A DNA stretch of 64,000 bases from an uncultured Coprococcus sp. (GTDB lineage Bacteria; Bacillota; Clostridia; Lachnospirales; Lachnospiraceae): NCBI GenBank assembly GCA_934277375.1, contig CAKQTZ010000001.1, positions 372,001 through 436,000 on the forward strand. The letters are read 5' to 3'. Under the pieces are notes generated by a model, which saw only the letters and a list, made by a program, of their open reading frames with translations, had not been told where the DNA came from and ran no database searches. The position numbers and the translations under genes were made by a program. Of the stretch, positions 34,736 to 44,005 are shown in pieces. How positions within the stretch are numbered: position 1 is the first letter of the stretch; each line of letters opens with the position of its first letter.

Positions 34736-35782
34736 ATGTCAGATAACAAGAAGAAACCTGATACCAAGGCAGCTGAGACAAAGGCAGCCGAGGAGAAGGA
34801 TGTTCAGACAAAGAAAGTAGAAGAAAAAGCGGCTGAGATAATCCAGGCTACAGAGACACAGACAGTTAAGCCGGCAGCAGCAGAAGATAAAGAGTTCAAG
34901 AAAAAGAAGTCAACAACATGGGAAAGAAACCAGCGCAAATGGGGCTGGGCATTCATCCTCCCAACAATGATAGGAATCATCGTACTTAACTTATGGCCTA
35001 TAGTACAGACAATATATCAGTCATTCTGTAAGGTTGGTTCATTCGGAACATCAACATTTGCAGGATTTGACAACTACAAGAAGATGTTCGCCGACCCGGA
35101 GGTATGGCAGTCACTTCTCAATACATTCAAGTATGCGATCATTGAGGTTCCGTTCTCAATCGCAATTGCACTTGTACTTGCAGTATTCCTGAATCGTAAG
35201 ATGCATGGAAGAACAGTATACAGAGCAATATTCTTCCTGCCAATGGTAGTTGCACCTGCAGCTGTAGCCATGGTATGGAGATGGTTATACAATTCACAGT
35301 TCGGTCTGTTAAACCACATCCTTGGTGCAAAGATCGAGTGGATATCAAATCCAAAGATCGCTTGGATCTCAGTTGCGATCATCGGTGTTTGGTCAATCAT
35401 AGGTTACAACATGGTTCTGTTCCTTGCAGGACTTCAGGAGATACCTAAGGATTATTACGAGGCAGCGGATATTGACGGAGCATCAGGAGTAAGAGCATTC
35501 TTCAAGATCACTCTTCCACTTCTCTCCCCTACAGTATTCTTCGTACTTGTAACAAGAGTAATCGGAGCACTCCAGGTATTCGACCTTGTATACATGGTAA
35601 TGGATATTTCCAATCCGGCCCTCAAGAAGACAGAGTCCATCGTATATCTGTTCTACCAGTACTCATTCCAGAATGGTAACAAGGGTTATGGATCAGCAAT
35701 AGTAGTTCTTCTTCTCGCAGTCATCATGGTACTTACAGTATTCCAGATGATCGGTCAGAAGAAGTGGGTTCATTATAACTAG
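34736..35782 (+). CDS. Sugar ABC transporter permease (MalF/MsmF-like)
   Basis: A 348-residue membrane protein. An unusual Lys/Ala/Glu-rich cytoplasmic extension (residues 1-60) precedes six transmembrane helices. The coupling motif EAADIDGASGVRAFFKITLPLLSPT near residue 240 is the EAA loop that contacts the ATPase. GAGGAGGG precedes ATG 34736. It pairs with the next gene to form the membrane channel. The N-terminal extension is longer than in most MsmF proteins. Confidence 0.94.
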   Translation: MSDNKKKPDTKAAETKAAEEKDVQTKKVEEKAAEIIQATETQTVKPAAAEDKEFKKKKSTTWERNQRKWGWAFILPTMIGIIVLNLWPIVQTIYQSFCKVGSFGTSTFAGFDNYKKMFADPEVWQSLLNTFKYAIIEVPFSIAIALVLAVFLNRKMHGRTVYRAIFFLPMVVAPAAVAMVWRWLYNSQFGLLNHILGAKIEWISNPKIAWISVAIIGVWSIIGYNMVLFLAGLQEIPKDYYEAADIDGASGVRAFFKITLPLLSPTVFFVLVTRVIGALQVFDLVYMVMDISNPALKKTESIVYLFYQYSFQNGNKGYGSAIVVLLLAVIMVLTVFQMIGQKKWVHYN

Positions 35783-35797
35783 GAAGGGGGAATCGAT

Positions 35798-36640
35798 ATG
35801 ACAAGAGGCGTACAGTTTAAGAGAAGAATGCAGAGATTATTGATTCACCTCATTCTGATCATATTCTCAATCATTATGATAGTGCCATTTGCATGGATGA
35901 CACTCACAGCATTTAAGACAGTAACAGAGGCAACTTCGGTAAGTCCATTCGTAATATTCCCATCACAGTGGCGTACAGACGCGTTCACTACTGTTTGGAA
36001 TAACATGAACTTCCTTGTTCTCTACAAGAACACATTACTGCTCATATTCTTCAGAGTTGTGTGTGCGTGTCTCACAGCAACACTCGCAGGATATGCATTT
36101 GCAAGACTTAAGTTCAAAGGCAGAGACTTTATGTTCTCCCTGATACTTTTCCAGATGATGATTCCTTCACAGATATTCATCATCCCACAGTTCCTGATGA
36201 TCAGTAAGATTGGCATGACAAATACAATGTTCGCGCTGGTATTCCCGGGAATTGTAACAGCATTCGGTACTTTCCTGTTAAAGCAGGCTTACATGGGACT
36301 TCCTGGAGATCTCGAGGAGGCAGCGAGACTTGACGGATGTAACATTCCAAAGACATTCGTGTTCGTCATGGCTCCACTTGCAAGATCATCGATGGTTGCC
36401 CTCGGTATATTCACAGCAGTGTTCGCATTCAAGGATCTGATGTGGCCACTGGTTGTAAACAGCAGTGCAAACAAGATGCCGCTCTCAGCAGCTCTTGCAA
36501 CAATGCAGGGACAGTATCAGTCCAACTATCCACAGCTGATGGCAGCTTCACTTATATCATGTATACCAATGATCGTTATATACCTGATATTCCAGAAGCA
36601 GTTCGTAGAAGGTATCGCAACATCAGGTGGAAAGCTCTAA
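35798..36640 (+). CDS. Sugar ABC transporter permease (MalG/MsmG-like)
   Basis: A 280-residue membrane protein with six transmembrane helices. The EAA loop reads LEEAARLDGCNIPKTFVFVMAPLARSS near residue 170. GGAAGGGGG precedes ATG 35798, only 15 bp after the first permease. No ABC ATPase gene is in this operon, so a shared MsmX/MsmK-type ATPase from elsewhere in the genome must drive it. Confidence 0.94.
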   Translation: MTRGVQFKRRMQRLLIHLILIIFSIIMIVPFAWMTLTAFKTVTEATSVSPFVIFPSQWRTDAFTTVWNNMNFLVLYKNTLLLIFFRVVCACLTATLAGYAFARLKFKGRDFMFSLILFQMMIPSQIFIIPQFLMISKIGMTNTMFALVFPGIVTAFGTFLLKQAYMGLPGDLEEAARLDGCNIPKTFVFVMAPLARSSMVALGIFTAVFAFKDLMWPLVVNSSANKMPLSAALATMQGQYQSNYPQLMAASLISCIPMIVIYLIFQKQFVEGIATSGGKL

Positions 36641-36672
36641 AGAAAGTTAAAGAAGAGATTATATATGACCAC

Positions 36673-36701
36673 AGGGTGACGTCAGTTACTGACGCCACCC
36701 T
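36673..36701 (+). promoter_or_regulatory. Hairpin after the permease gene
   Basis: Arms AGGGTGACGTCAG and CTGACGCCACCCT (36673-36685 and 36689-36701) pair with one mismatch around a TTA loop. No T run follows, so it is probably an mRNA processing or stability element. Confidence 0.5.
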
Positions 36702-36706
36702 TGTGA

Positions 36707-36750
36707 AATATATCGTAAGTGCGGAGCACTCCCAATATATCGTAAGTGCG
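36707..36750 (+). repeat. Perfect 17-bp direct repeat before the small membrane protein gene
   Basis: AATATATCGTAAGTGCG occurs at 36707-36723 and 36734-36750, 27 bp apart, with the second copy ending 7 bp before the AAAGGAGG ribosome site of the next gene. Confidence 0.85.
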
Positions 36751-36769
36751 AAACAAAAGGAGGACGTCT

Positions 36770-37450
36770 ATGAAAAATCCAGTAATCACGGAAGAAGAAA
36801 AACAGAAGATCAAAGAGATGGACTCCACACGCAAAAAAATAGGATATATCTGGGATTATTACAAGCTTTGGATAATCGGTGCGGTTGTTCTTGTGGGACT
36901 TGTAGTGTATTTCTCTGTTGTGTTTGCAACGAGGGAGGACAAGCCAGTACTGGATGTCGTCCTTGTGAATAACTACGATGATGTTTCAGAGGACAGCAAG
37001 CTGGCACAGGGGTTTGTGTCGTATGTTGGGGAAGAGAATATTCCGGGAAGGGTTACATTTGACAACAACGCATTTTTTAATCTGGCAAATAATTCAGATT
37101 ACAAGAACAGTTATTATATGAAGGTATTGGCATATCTTGAGGCAGATACAGCCCAGGTGGTTATGTGCCAGTACGACAATCTCATAGGATTGGCAAAGAG
37201 TGGCAGACTTGCGGATCTGTCGGACGAGAAAGTCAGTAATATATATGAGAAATATAAGGACAGAATTATTTATTACGAGGATGAAGATGGACATAAGACG
37301 CCTGTCGGAATAGATGTATCGGATGGATATAAGGCGGCAGGACTTACTGAGTACACAGATGGCAAAGCGTATGTGGGACTTTCAGCACATGCTGCTGATT
37401 ATGAGTATGCAGAGAAATTTGTGGACTATATGGTGGAACTTGGGAAATAG
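36770..37450 (+). CDS. Single-pass membrane protein of the alpha-galactoside operon
   Basis: A 226-residue protein. A short basic cytoplasmic N-terminus, one transmembrane helix (about 35-58, LWIIGAVVLVGLVVYFSVVFA) and an outside domain of about 165 residues (VLDVVLVNNYDDVSEDSKLAQGFVSYV.., YDNLIGLAKSGRLADLSDEK..). The outside part has the look of a small alpha/beta binding-protein-like fold. The ATG at 36770 follows AAAGGAGG by 6-7 nt. No family is recognised. Its place between the permeases and the alpha-galactosidase suggests an accessory role in uptake. Confidence 0.78.
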   Translation: MKNPVITEEEKQKIKEMDSTRKKIGYIWDYYKLWIIGAVVLVGLVVYFSVVFATREDKPVLDVVLVNNYDDVSEDSKLAQGFVSYVGEENIPGRVTFDNNAFFNLANNSDYKNSYYMKVLAYLEADTAQVVMCQYDNLIGLAKSGRLADLSDEKVSNIYEKYKDRIIYYEDEDGHKTPVGIDVSDGYKAAGLTEYTDGKAYVGLSAHAADYEYAEKFVDYMVELGK

Positions 37451-37611
37451 ATCAGTAGGAATAGTGGATATAATATCAATTAAAGAATGATAAAGTTTTA
37501 AACGAGAATACATTCCGGGAGAGTCCGGTTGTAGATAAATCAAGAGGAGATATCAGCCAGACGGAATCTGGTTGTAGGTAAGCAGGCGATAATAAAAAGG
37601 AGGACTTGGGC

Positions 37612-39804
37612 ATGGCAATATTGATAAATGAAGAGAAAAAGCTTTTCACATTGAATACCAAAAATACTACATATCAGATGAAGGTGATCGACTATGGGTA
37701 TCTGGCTCATCTGTATTATGGCAAGAAAATGGACGGGGATATGTCATATGTCATAACTCATTACGATAGAGGATTCTCAGGCAATCCTTACGAGGCACAG
37801 GAGAGCAGAGAGTTCTCTCTGGACAATATTCCACAGGAATACAGCTGTTATGGCAACGGAGACTTCAGAACTCCGGCATTCAACGTTAAGGATATAGAGG
37901 GCGTTCATGGCTGTGATCTCAGATATGTATCTTATGAGATCATGGATAAGAAATACAGTCTCAAGGGACTTCCTGCTGCATACACAAACGATGGCGAAAA
38001 TGGAGAGACACTTAAGATAATTCTCCGGGATCCACAGGTTGGAGTGGAGGTTGAACTCCTGTATGGAATTATAGAAGATAAGGATCTGATCACAAGGTCG
38101 GCAATAGTCAGAAATATAAGCGATGCGGATATATTTGTCGCAAAGGCATCAAGTGTTAGCCTTGATTTTGTGACAGGTGATTATGATCTCATCCATTTCC
38201 ATGGAAGACATGCTATGGAGCGCATGTATGAGAGAGAAGCTATAAATCATGGTGTTAAGAAGATTGGAAGCACAAGGGGTACTTCGAGCCATCAGCACAG
38301 CCCATTTGTGGTTATAGCCGGCAAAGATGCAAATGAAGCTGCAGGTGACTGTTATGGAATCTCACTTCTCTACAGCGGAAGCTTCAACTGTGAGGTGGAG
38401 AAGGATCAGACAGATCAGGTGAGACTCAATATGGGAGTTCAGGATGAAATGTTCGAGTATGTACTGTATCCAGAGAGTGAATTTGTGGCACCTGAGGTAG
38501 TAATGGTTTATACACCTGACGGACTCACTGATATGTCACACAAGATGCATGATGTGGTGAGATACAATATCTGTCGCGGCGAGTACAAGACAAAGAGAAG
38601 ACCTATACTTATCAACAGCTGGGAGGCTGTATACTTCGACTTCAATGGTGACGATATCGTGAACATAGCAAAGCAGGCTTCGGAGCTCGGTGTTGAGATG
38701 CTTGTTCTGGATGACGGCTGGTTCGGAGTGAGAGATGATGACAAAACGGGTCTCGGTGACTGGTTTGTAAATGAAGATAAGATGGGCGGTCCAATGGCTG
38801 ATGTTGTGAAGAGGGTTAAGGATCTCGGCATGAAGTTCGGTATTTGGATCGAGCCTGAGATGGTATCTGAGAAGAGTAACCTGTTCAAGGAGCATCCGGA
38901 TTATGCATTTGTGGTTCCTGGAAGAAAGCCTGTCATGGGAAGAAGCCAGCTGAATCTGGACTTCTCAAGAAAAGAGGTCGTAAACTGCATATTTGACCAG
39001 ATGACAGCAGTGCTGGACAAGATAGATGTTGATTACATAAAGATGGATATGAACAGAAGTATACTGAATGTATATTCCATGACAGAGGGAATACAGAACA
39101 ATGGAACTATCCTTTACAAGTATGTTCTCGGTGTATATGATTTCATGGAGAGACTTCAGGAGAGATATCCAAAGATGTTCATCGAGGGCTGCAGTGGCGG
39201 CGGCGGAAGATTCGATGCCGGAATGATGTATTACACACCACAGATCTGGTGCAGTGATGACACAGATGCAATCTGCAGACTTGATATACAGTATGGTACT
39301 TCATTTGGTTATCCTATATCGGTCGTTGGTTCACATGTATCTGCGGTTCCAAATCATCAGACTGGAAGGACAACACCTTTCAACACCAGAGCGGTTGTTG
39401 CCATGGCAGGAAGCTTTGGCTATGAGCTTGATCTGAACAAGGTCAGCGATGAGGAGAAGGAGGAGGTTAAGATTCAGGTTGCAAATTACAAGAAGTACTG
39501 GGATCTCCTTCATAACGGACTCTACTACAGACTGACAGATGCGGACAAGAGCAAGGGTGTAGCTGCCTGGTCATTTGTGGCAAGGGATAAGTCAGAGACA
39601 CTTGTAAATATTGTGACAGTGGAGGGCTTCTGCAATTCACCTGTACCTTTCGTCAGAGTCAAGGGACTTGATGCTGATGCCACATATGTTGACGAGGAGA
39701 CCGGAGCAGAGTACAGCGGACAGGGACTTGATCAGATAGGACTGCCAGTACCACTTAAGTTCGGCGAGTACAATGCTTACCAGATCCACCTTTTAAGGAA
39801 GTAA
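37612..39804 (+). CDS. GH36 alpha-galactosidase
   Basis: A 730-residue cytoplasmic enzyme that releases galactose from alpha-1,6-galactosides such as melibiose and raffinose. The N-terminal beta-supersandwich (to about 330) is followed by the TIM barrel. Seen are NSWEAVYFDFN, MLVLDDGWFGVRDDD, the nucleophile Asp 479 in IKMDMNRS and the acid/base Asp 549 in WCSDDTDA, plus the CSGGGGRFD segment; the two aspartates are 70 residues apart as in known AgaA-type enzymes. The ATG at 37612 is 9 nt after AAGGAGG. It has no signal peptide, so it works after uptake by the ABC transporter. Confidence 0.96.
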   Translation: MAILINEEKKLFTLNTKNTTYQMKVIDYGYLAHLYYGKKMDGDMSYVITHYDRGFSGNPYEAQESREFSLDNIPQEYSCYGNGDFRTPAFNVKDIEGVHGCDLRYVSYEIMDKKYSLKGLPAAYTNDGENGETLKIILRDPQVGVEVELLYGIIEDKDLITRSAIVRNISDADIFVAKASSVSLDFVTGDYDLIHFHGRHAMERMYEREAINHGVKKIGSTRGTSSHQHSPFVVIAGKDANEAAGDCYGISLLYSGSFNCEVEKDQTDQVRLNMGVQDEMFEYVLYPESEFVAPEVVMVYTPDGLTDMSHKMHDVVRYNICRGEYKTKRRPILINSWEAVYFDFNGDDIVNIAKQASELGVEMLVLDDGWFGVRDDDKTGLGDWFVNEDKMGGPMADVVKRVKDLGMKFGIWIEPEMVSEKSNLFKEHPDYAFVVPGRKPVMGRSQLNLDFSRKEVVNCIFDQMTAVLDKIDVDYIKMDMNRSILNVYSMTEGIQNNGTILYKYVLGVYDFMERLQERYPKMFIEGCSGGGGRFDAGMMYYTPQIWCSDDTDAICRLDIQYGTSFGYPISVVGSHVSAVPNHQTGRTTPFNTRAVVAMAGSFGYELDLNKVSDEEKEEVKIQVANYKKYWDLLHNGLYYRLTDADKSKGVAAWSFVARDKSETLVNIVTVEGFCNSPVPFVRVKGLDADATYVDEETGAEYSGQGLDQIGLPVPLKFGEYNAYQIHLLRK

Positions 39805-39870
39805 GAAGAGTAAAATATATTTATCCAGCACTACGATAGGGTTGGACGGTGTAAAGAATCAGTATATAAG

Positions 39871-39955
39871 AAGAGCCAGGCACAGTGCACGACTCAAAAA
39901 GTCAGATATAAAAACTGACGATTGGAGTCTGATACGCTGTGTCTGGCTCTTTATA
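39871..39955 (+). terminator. Terminator-like long hairpin after the alpha-galactosidase gene
   Basis: The outer stem AAGAGCCAGGCACAG / CTGTGTCTGGCTCTT (39871-39885 and 39937-39951) has inner GACTC/GAGTC and GTCAG/CTGAC pairs. The T tail is weak. Confidence 0.7.
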
Positions 39956-40021
39956 ATGCTGCGGGTATGTAGTACGTGTATGAATGGCCTGGCTCAATAA
40001 AAAGTGTGCAGAGAGTGCTTA

Positions 40022-41407
40022 TTATGCAGGGTTCTTAAAGTCTGCCCTGAATATCAGAGCAGCACCCAGGATAAACAGGCAGCATATAACCCATGTGACA
40101 GGTTCACAAATGCATACGGCAACATAACCATATACAGGAACTATGAAAAGTGCAAATATGATCTTGCCGGTCATCTCAAGTGCGCTGCATATCAGAGGCG
40201 CAACGGAGTGGCGCATTCCCTGTAGAGCATTTCTTATTATTACAAGAATTGCCATAGGCGGAATCATAGGGACACTTATTTTAAGGTACATGAGACCATT
40301 GGATATGACTGTGTTGTTGGAGCTTCCGGTTACCAGAACCAGAGCAGAACGTGCGATGGTGAATGTGAAAATCAATGTCAGAATCCACCATATTCCATAC
40401 ATTGCCATGGCGGCAATTATTCCTTTTTTGATTCTTGAATTTCTGTGTGCACCATAATTCTGACTGGCGTAAGTGGCTGTGCTGGTGCCGAGTGCAATTC
40501 CGGGTGAATAAAGAAACTCGGCAAGCTTTCGTCCACCGACCTGAGCAGCTATATAGACGTTTCCGAGAGCATTTATGCTTCCCTGTAGAATAACACTTCC
40601 TATATTATATATCGCGCTCATCAGAGCCATACTGAGTCCTGTCCAGAACATTTCAAACACAAAATGGACAGTTACCGTTATGTCTTTTTTTTCAAATCTA
40701 AGCTCAGGGTATCCTCGAAGTATACAGAACAGACCGAGTAAAGCACTGATTCCCTGCGCAGTGATGGTGGCTATGGCTGCACCGCGGACACCCATAGAGA
40801 ATGGTCCCATGAACATATAATCCAGAATTACGTTGAGTATGCTGCTGAACATAAGAAAGATAAGCGGTGTCACGCTGTTGCCTATGGATCTCAGCAGACT
40901 TGATTCAAGATTGTATGCCATGGTCAGAGGAATTCCGGCCAGGATGACTGTCAGATAACTAAGAGCACCTTCCATAGTATCGGCTGGAACTCTGAGAAGT
41001 GTCAGCAGCGGCCTTCTAAATACCAGAAAAGCGGTGGTGAGAATGACAGTTGATATGGCGGACAAAAGTACAGCCCAGCACACAGAATGTTTGAGGCTCT
41101 TTTCATCACTGGCACCGAAGCTTCTGCTGACGAACAGGGCAAAGCCGTTATTTAGTCCAAAAGCAATATTGGTGATCAGTCCGTAGAGTGCAGCGGTGGC
41201 ACCTATCTGTGCCAGAGCGGTATCACCGAGAAGGTGGCCTGCCAGAGAGGTGTCAGCCAGATTGTAGAACTGCTGAAGAATATTTCCGATAAAGAGAGGC
41301 ATGGCAAAATAAAACAAAAGCTTAGCCGGGCTGCCTGTTGTCATGTCTGTGGTTCGTCTGGTCCGATTAATCCTTTTGTTTTTTATTGTGACTGTTGTGT
41401 TATCCAT
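40022..41407 (-). CDS. MATE family efflux transporter
   Basis: A 461-residue membrane protein with twelve predicted helices. The start TGSPAKLLFYFAMPLFIGNILQQFYNLADTSLAGHLLGDTALAQIGA is characteristic of the MATE/NorM-DinF superfamily of cation-coupled multidrug exporters. The second half repeats the pattern (ISVPMIPPMAILVIIRNALQGMRHS). The ATG at 41407 on the minus strand follows AAGGAG by 8 nt; a longer in-frame start at 41440 has none. It is divergent from an AraC regulator that may control it. The substrate is unknown. Confidence 0.93.
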   Translation of the reverse strand: MDNTTVTIKNKRINRTRRTTDMTTGSPAKLLFYFAMPLFIGNILQQFYNLADTSLAGHLLGDTALAQIGATAALYGLITNIAFGLNNGFALFVSRSFGASDEKSLKHSVCWAVLLSAISTVILTTAFLVFRRPLLTLLRVPADTMEGALSYLTVILAGIPLTMAYNLESSLLRSIGNSVTPLIFLMFSSILNVILDYMFMGPFSMGVRGAAIATITAQGISALLGLFCILRGYPELRFEKKDITVTVHFVFEMFWTGLSMALMSAIYNIGSVILQGSINALGNVYIAAQVGGRKLAEFLYSPGIALGTSTATYASQNYGAHRNSRIKKGIIAAMAMYGIWWILTLIFTFTIARSALVLVTGSSNNTVISNGLMYLKISVPMIPPMAILVIIRNALQGMRHSVAPLICSALEMTGKIIFALFIVPVYGYVAVCICEPVTWVICCLFILGAALIFRADFKNPA

Positions 41408-41510
41408 AAATAAAACTCCTTCAAATAATACATAAAACAATAATTAAAAACTGGGAATTGTATGAGTTCAATTACAAGTACATAATAGCGAAAAGAATTG
41501 ATTGATTCTG

Positions 41511-41542
41511 TAACAAAAACGCCTCATAATATAACAAAAGCG
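41511..41542. promoter_or_regulatory. Direct repeats 21 bp apart between the MATE and AraC genes
   Basis: TAACAAAAACG (41511-41521) and TAACAAAAGCG (41532-41542) match at 10 of 11 positions with 21-bp spacing, as expected for two half sites of an AraC-family protein. Confidence 0.55.
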
Positions 41543-41608
41543 ACATAAAATGACAGAAGCTGAGCAGATTATAATTTATGCATCTGCAATGATGTGGGAG
41601 GAAGATAT

Positions 41609-42526
41609 TTGGCTGTTATACAGGGAAATGTTACTGTGGAAGTAGATACACAGGGCAGAGAGAACAGAAAAGAGGATACGCTGCAGTTTGACTTTGCGGC
41701 ATATGATGCGGATATGCACCAGTTTATATCTGGATGTATTCCACCTCACTGGCATGACGAGCTGGAGATATTTGTTTTACAAAGCGGCAGGGTGCAGGTG
41801 GTCATAGGCGATTCGGTCCACACGATCAATGCCGGCGAAGGTTGTTTTATCAACGGCGGAGTTCTGCATACATTCAGGGTGGATTCAGAGGAGGAATGCC
41901 GATATCACTCATTTGTATTTGCAAGTTCTATAGTGGCCGGTGCTCCGGGAAGTATATATGACACAAGGTATATAAGACCACTGGTAGAGAGAGGGCGTTC
42001 CTATGTACATATGAGGCAGACTGAGGATATGATGGAGTTTTTATCCGAATTTGACCGGTGTTTTGATGTGTGCAGAGATGAGAAGTATGGATATGAATTT
42101 GAGATAAGAAACTGTCTCACGAGGATGCTGCTCTGTATAGGCAGGAATATGGAGGAGATCGACGACTCGGAGATGCCGCACCTTGTGGAGATACGAATAA
42201 AGGATATGCTTGGATGGATCGACAGGAACCTGAAAGATGAGATAACGGTGGCTGGCATTGCGGGCAGTGCAAATATATGTGTGAGGGAATGTCAGAGAAT
42301 ATTCAGGCAGTATGTGCACTACAGACCGATGGAGTATGTTCAGAGAAGGCGTGTGACCCTGGCTGCACAGATGCTGGCGACGACAGACCGCATGATCACC
42401 GACATTGCTCTGGAATGTGGTTTCAGCAGTGTGAGCTACTTTATCAAACAGTTTAAGCTGATAGTTGGAGAGACTCCAGTTAAATATAGAAAAGAATATA
42501 GCAATACAGAAAATATAAGAGTATAA
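41609..42526 (+). CDS. AraC-family regulator with cupin domain
   Basis: A 305-residue regulator. The N-terminal cupin (PPHWHDELEIFVLQSGRVQVVIGDSVHTINAGEGCFINGGVLHTF, residues about 40-90) holds the metal-type histidines, and the C-terminal AraC double HTH (about 200-297) ends IALECGFSSVSYFIKQFKLIVGETPVKYRK. The start is taken as TTG 41609, 6 nt after GGAGGA; GTG 41594 is the alternative. It is divergent from the MATE gene, with a 21-bp-spaced repeat between them, so local control of MATE and of itself is likely. Confidence 0.9.
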   Translation: MAVIQGNVTVEVDTQGRENRKEDTLQFDFAAYDADMHQFISGCIPPHWHDELEIFVLQSGRVQVVIGDSVHTINAGEGCFINGGVLHTFRVDSEEECRYHSFVFASSIVAGAPGSIYDTRYIRPLVERGRSYVHMRQTEDMMEFLSEFDRCFDVCRDEKYGYEFEIRNCLTRMLLCIGRNMEEIDDSEMPHLVEIRIKDMLGWIDRNLKDEITVAGIAGSANICVRECQRIFRQYVHYRPMEYVQRRRVTLAAQMLATTDRMITDIALECGFSSVSYFIKQFKLIVGETPVKYRKEYSNTENIRV

Positions 42527-42643
42527 TTTATAAAAATGTATAGCAACACTTTTAGCGGAAGAGTATGGCCATACTGTTCAATATGGAGTATATCAGGGAA
42601 TGGGCTGATACGAAAAGGAGATAAATATCAGAAGGAGAGAACA

Positions 42644-43744
42644 ATGGATGAGAATAATACAAATGGATTAAGTGACATGGATGATTTTGAGGAAGGAACA
42701 ACGATCCTCACAACACCAGGGGTAAGTGCAGTGTCACACGCTCAGAACGACCAGAATCAGACGCAGTACGGCGGGTTTGTACAGCCAGGTCAGCAGCCGG
42801 AGCGGATGCAGTATAATGGCTGGAATCAGCCGGGACAGCAGATGCAGCCGGGAGGCTGGAATCAGCCGAATCCACAGATGCAGCCAGGGAACTGGAATCA
42901 GCCGAACCCACAGATGCAGCCGGGAAACTGGAATCAGCCGAACCCACAGATGCAGCCGGGAGGCTGGAATCAGCCGGATTCACAGATGCAGCAGGGAGGC
43001 TGGAACCAGCCAAATCCGCAGATGCAGCCGGGAGGTTGGAATCAGCCAAACCCACAGATGCAGCCGGGAGGTTGGACTCAGCCGGATCCACAGGCACAGC
43101 CGGGGAACTGGACTCAGCCGAACCCGCAGAATACATGGGGACAGCCGTATGCCCAGCCAGATCCTCAGTTTAATATGACTCCGGGCAACATGGAGCCGGG
43201 CAGGAAGATCAACAAGAAGATCATTGCTCTGATTGCCGGAATTGCAGTGGCAGTTGTCATCATCATCATAGCATTGGTATTGCTTCTCTCTGGTGGCAGG
43301 GGAGCAAGAAGTGCGGCAAAGATCGGAGATAAGCTGACGGATGCATACGAGAAGGGCGATGCAGATGCCATGGTAGATCTGATGAGTGAGGACTATTACA
43401 AGCTGTATGATAAGGCCATGAGTTACATGGGCATGTCAGGCAGTGACTATGTAAAAGATACTTTTGACACACAGGTCAGTGATATGGTGGATGAAGTCGG
43501 AAAGGTAAAGGAGATCAAGATCGAGGACAGAAGTGAGAAAGAGTATAAGGACGACGAGATAGACAATGTCAACAGCACTCTGGATCTTTTGAATGTGGAC
43601 ATGAAGGTCGACAAATGTCTTGAGATAGATATGACTGTCAAGATAAAAGGCTCAGAAGACAGTGCAGATGGAAATATAGTTTATACAGCAATAAAGTCAG
43701 GCAGCAGATGGTATCTTGTGGATTATGAGCTGGATATAGATTGA
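42644..43744 (+). CDS. Single-pass membrane protein with QPNPQMQPGGWN repeats
   Basis: A 366-residue protein. It starts with an acidic segment, then about nine 12-residue Gln/Pro/Trp repeats (residues about 60-165), a transmembrane helix (about 190-216, KIIALIAGIAVAVVIIIIALVLLLSGG) and an outside domain of about 145 residues with the look of a DUF4878/NTF2-like fold (AAKIGDKLTDAYEKGDADAMVDLMSEDYYKLYDKAM.., ending GSRWYLVDYELD). The ATG at 42644 follows AAGGAGAG. Its layout (repetitive tail inside, helix, domain outside) parallels the zinc-ribbon TPR protein at 5454 and the Yip1-like protein at 29772. The function is unknown. Confidence 0.82.
   Translation: MDENNTNGLSDMDDFEEGTTILTTPGVSAVSHAQNDQNQTQYGGFVQPGQQPERMQYNGWNQPGQQMQPGGWNQPNPQMQPGNWNQPNPQMQPGNWNQPNPQMQPGGWNQPDSQMQQGGWNQPNPQMQPGGWNQPNPQMQPGGWTQPDPQAQPGNWTQPNPQNTWGQPYAQPDPQFNMTPGNMEPGRKINKKIIALIAGIAVAVVIIIIALVLLLSGGRGARSAAKIGDKLTDAYEKGDADAMVDLMSEDYYKLYDKAMSYMGMSGSDYVKDTFDTQVSDMVDEVGKVKEIKIEDRSEKEYKDDEIDNVNSTLDLLNVDMKVDKCLEIDMTVKIKGSEDSADGNIVYTAIKSGSRWYLVDYELDID
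42821..43138 (+). repeat. Tandem 36-bp coding repeat, eight full copies plus one partial
   Basis: Units begin at 42821, 42857, 42893, 42929, 42965, 43001, 43037 and 43073, with a partial one at 43109. They encode W(N/T)QP(N/D)PQMQPG(G/N). There are no spacers, so this is not a CRISPR array. Confidence 0.92.
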
Positions 43745-43913
43745 TGGTTGACGGAATGTAGTGAGAGATATTAGATAAGGATATTTTACAATTTGATTTT
43801 GAGAGGAGCAGGTAGTTAATTGTTTTAAAAGCGATAAGTATGGAAATAATATACGATCTATGGTATTTAAGTATGACGAAAATGATAATGTAAATTATTT
43901 GCGCATATTGCGA

Positions 43914-43941
43914 TTGACAAACCACAAATACTTGCTATACT
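43914..43941 (+). promoter_or_regulatory. Promoter of the T-box/ileS transcript
   Basis: TTGACA at 43914-43919 and TATACT at 43936-43941 are 16 bp apart, about 60 bp before the T-box stem I. The stretch 43745-43913 before it shows no gene or clear motif. Confidence 0.7.
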
Positions 43942-44005
43942 AATGAATTGAAAGGTTCAGAAATGGCTTATACAGGCGGTTTTCTGGATCATATAAGTTA
44001 AAAAC

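Noticed and set aside
36442..36972. 176-codon plus-strand frame bridging the second permease and the next gene
   Set aside because: It overlaps two well-supported genes and has a Cys-rich, unnatural composition with no ribosome site.
42708..43178. Long frames on both strands over the 36-bp repeats
   Set aside because: They are shadows of the in-frame repeat protein, with composition forced by the repeat.
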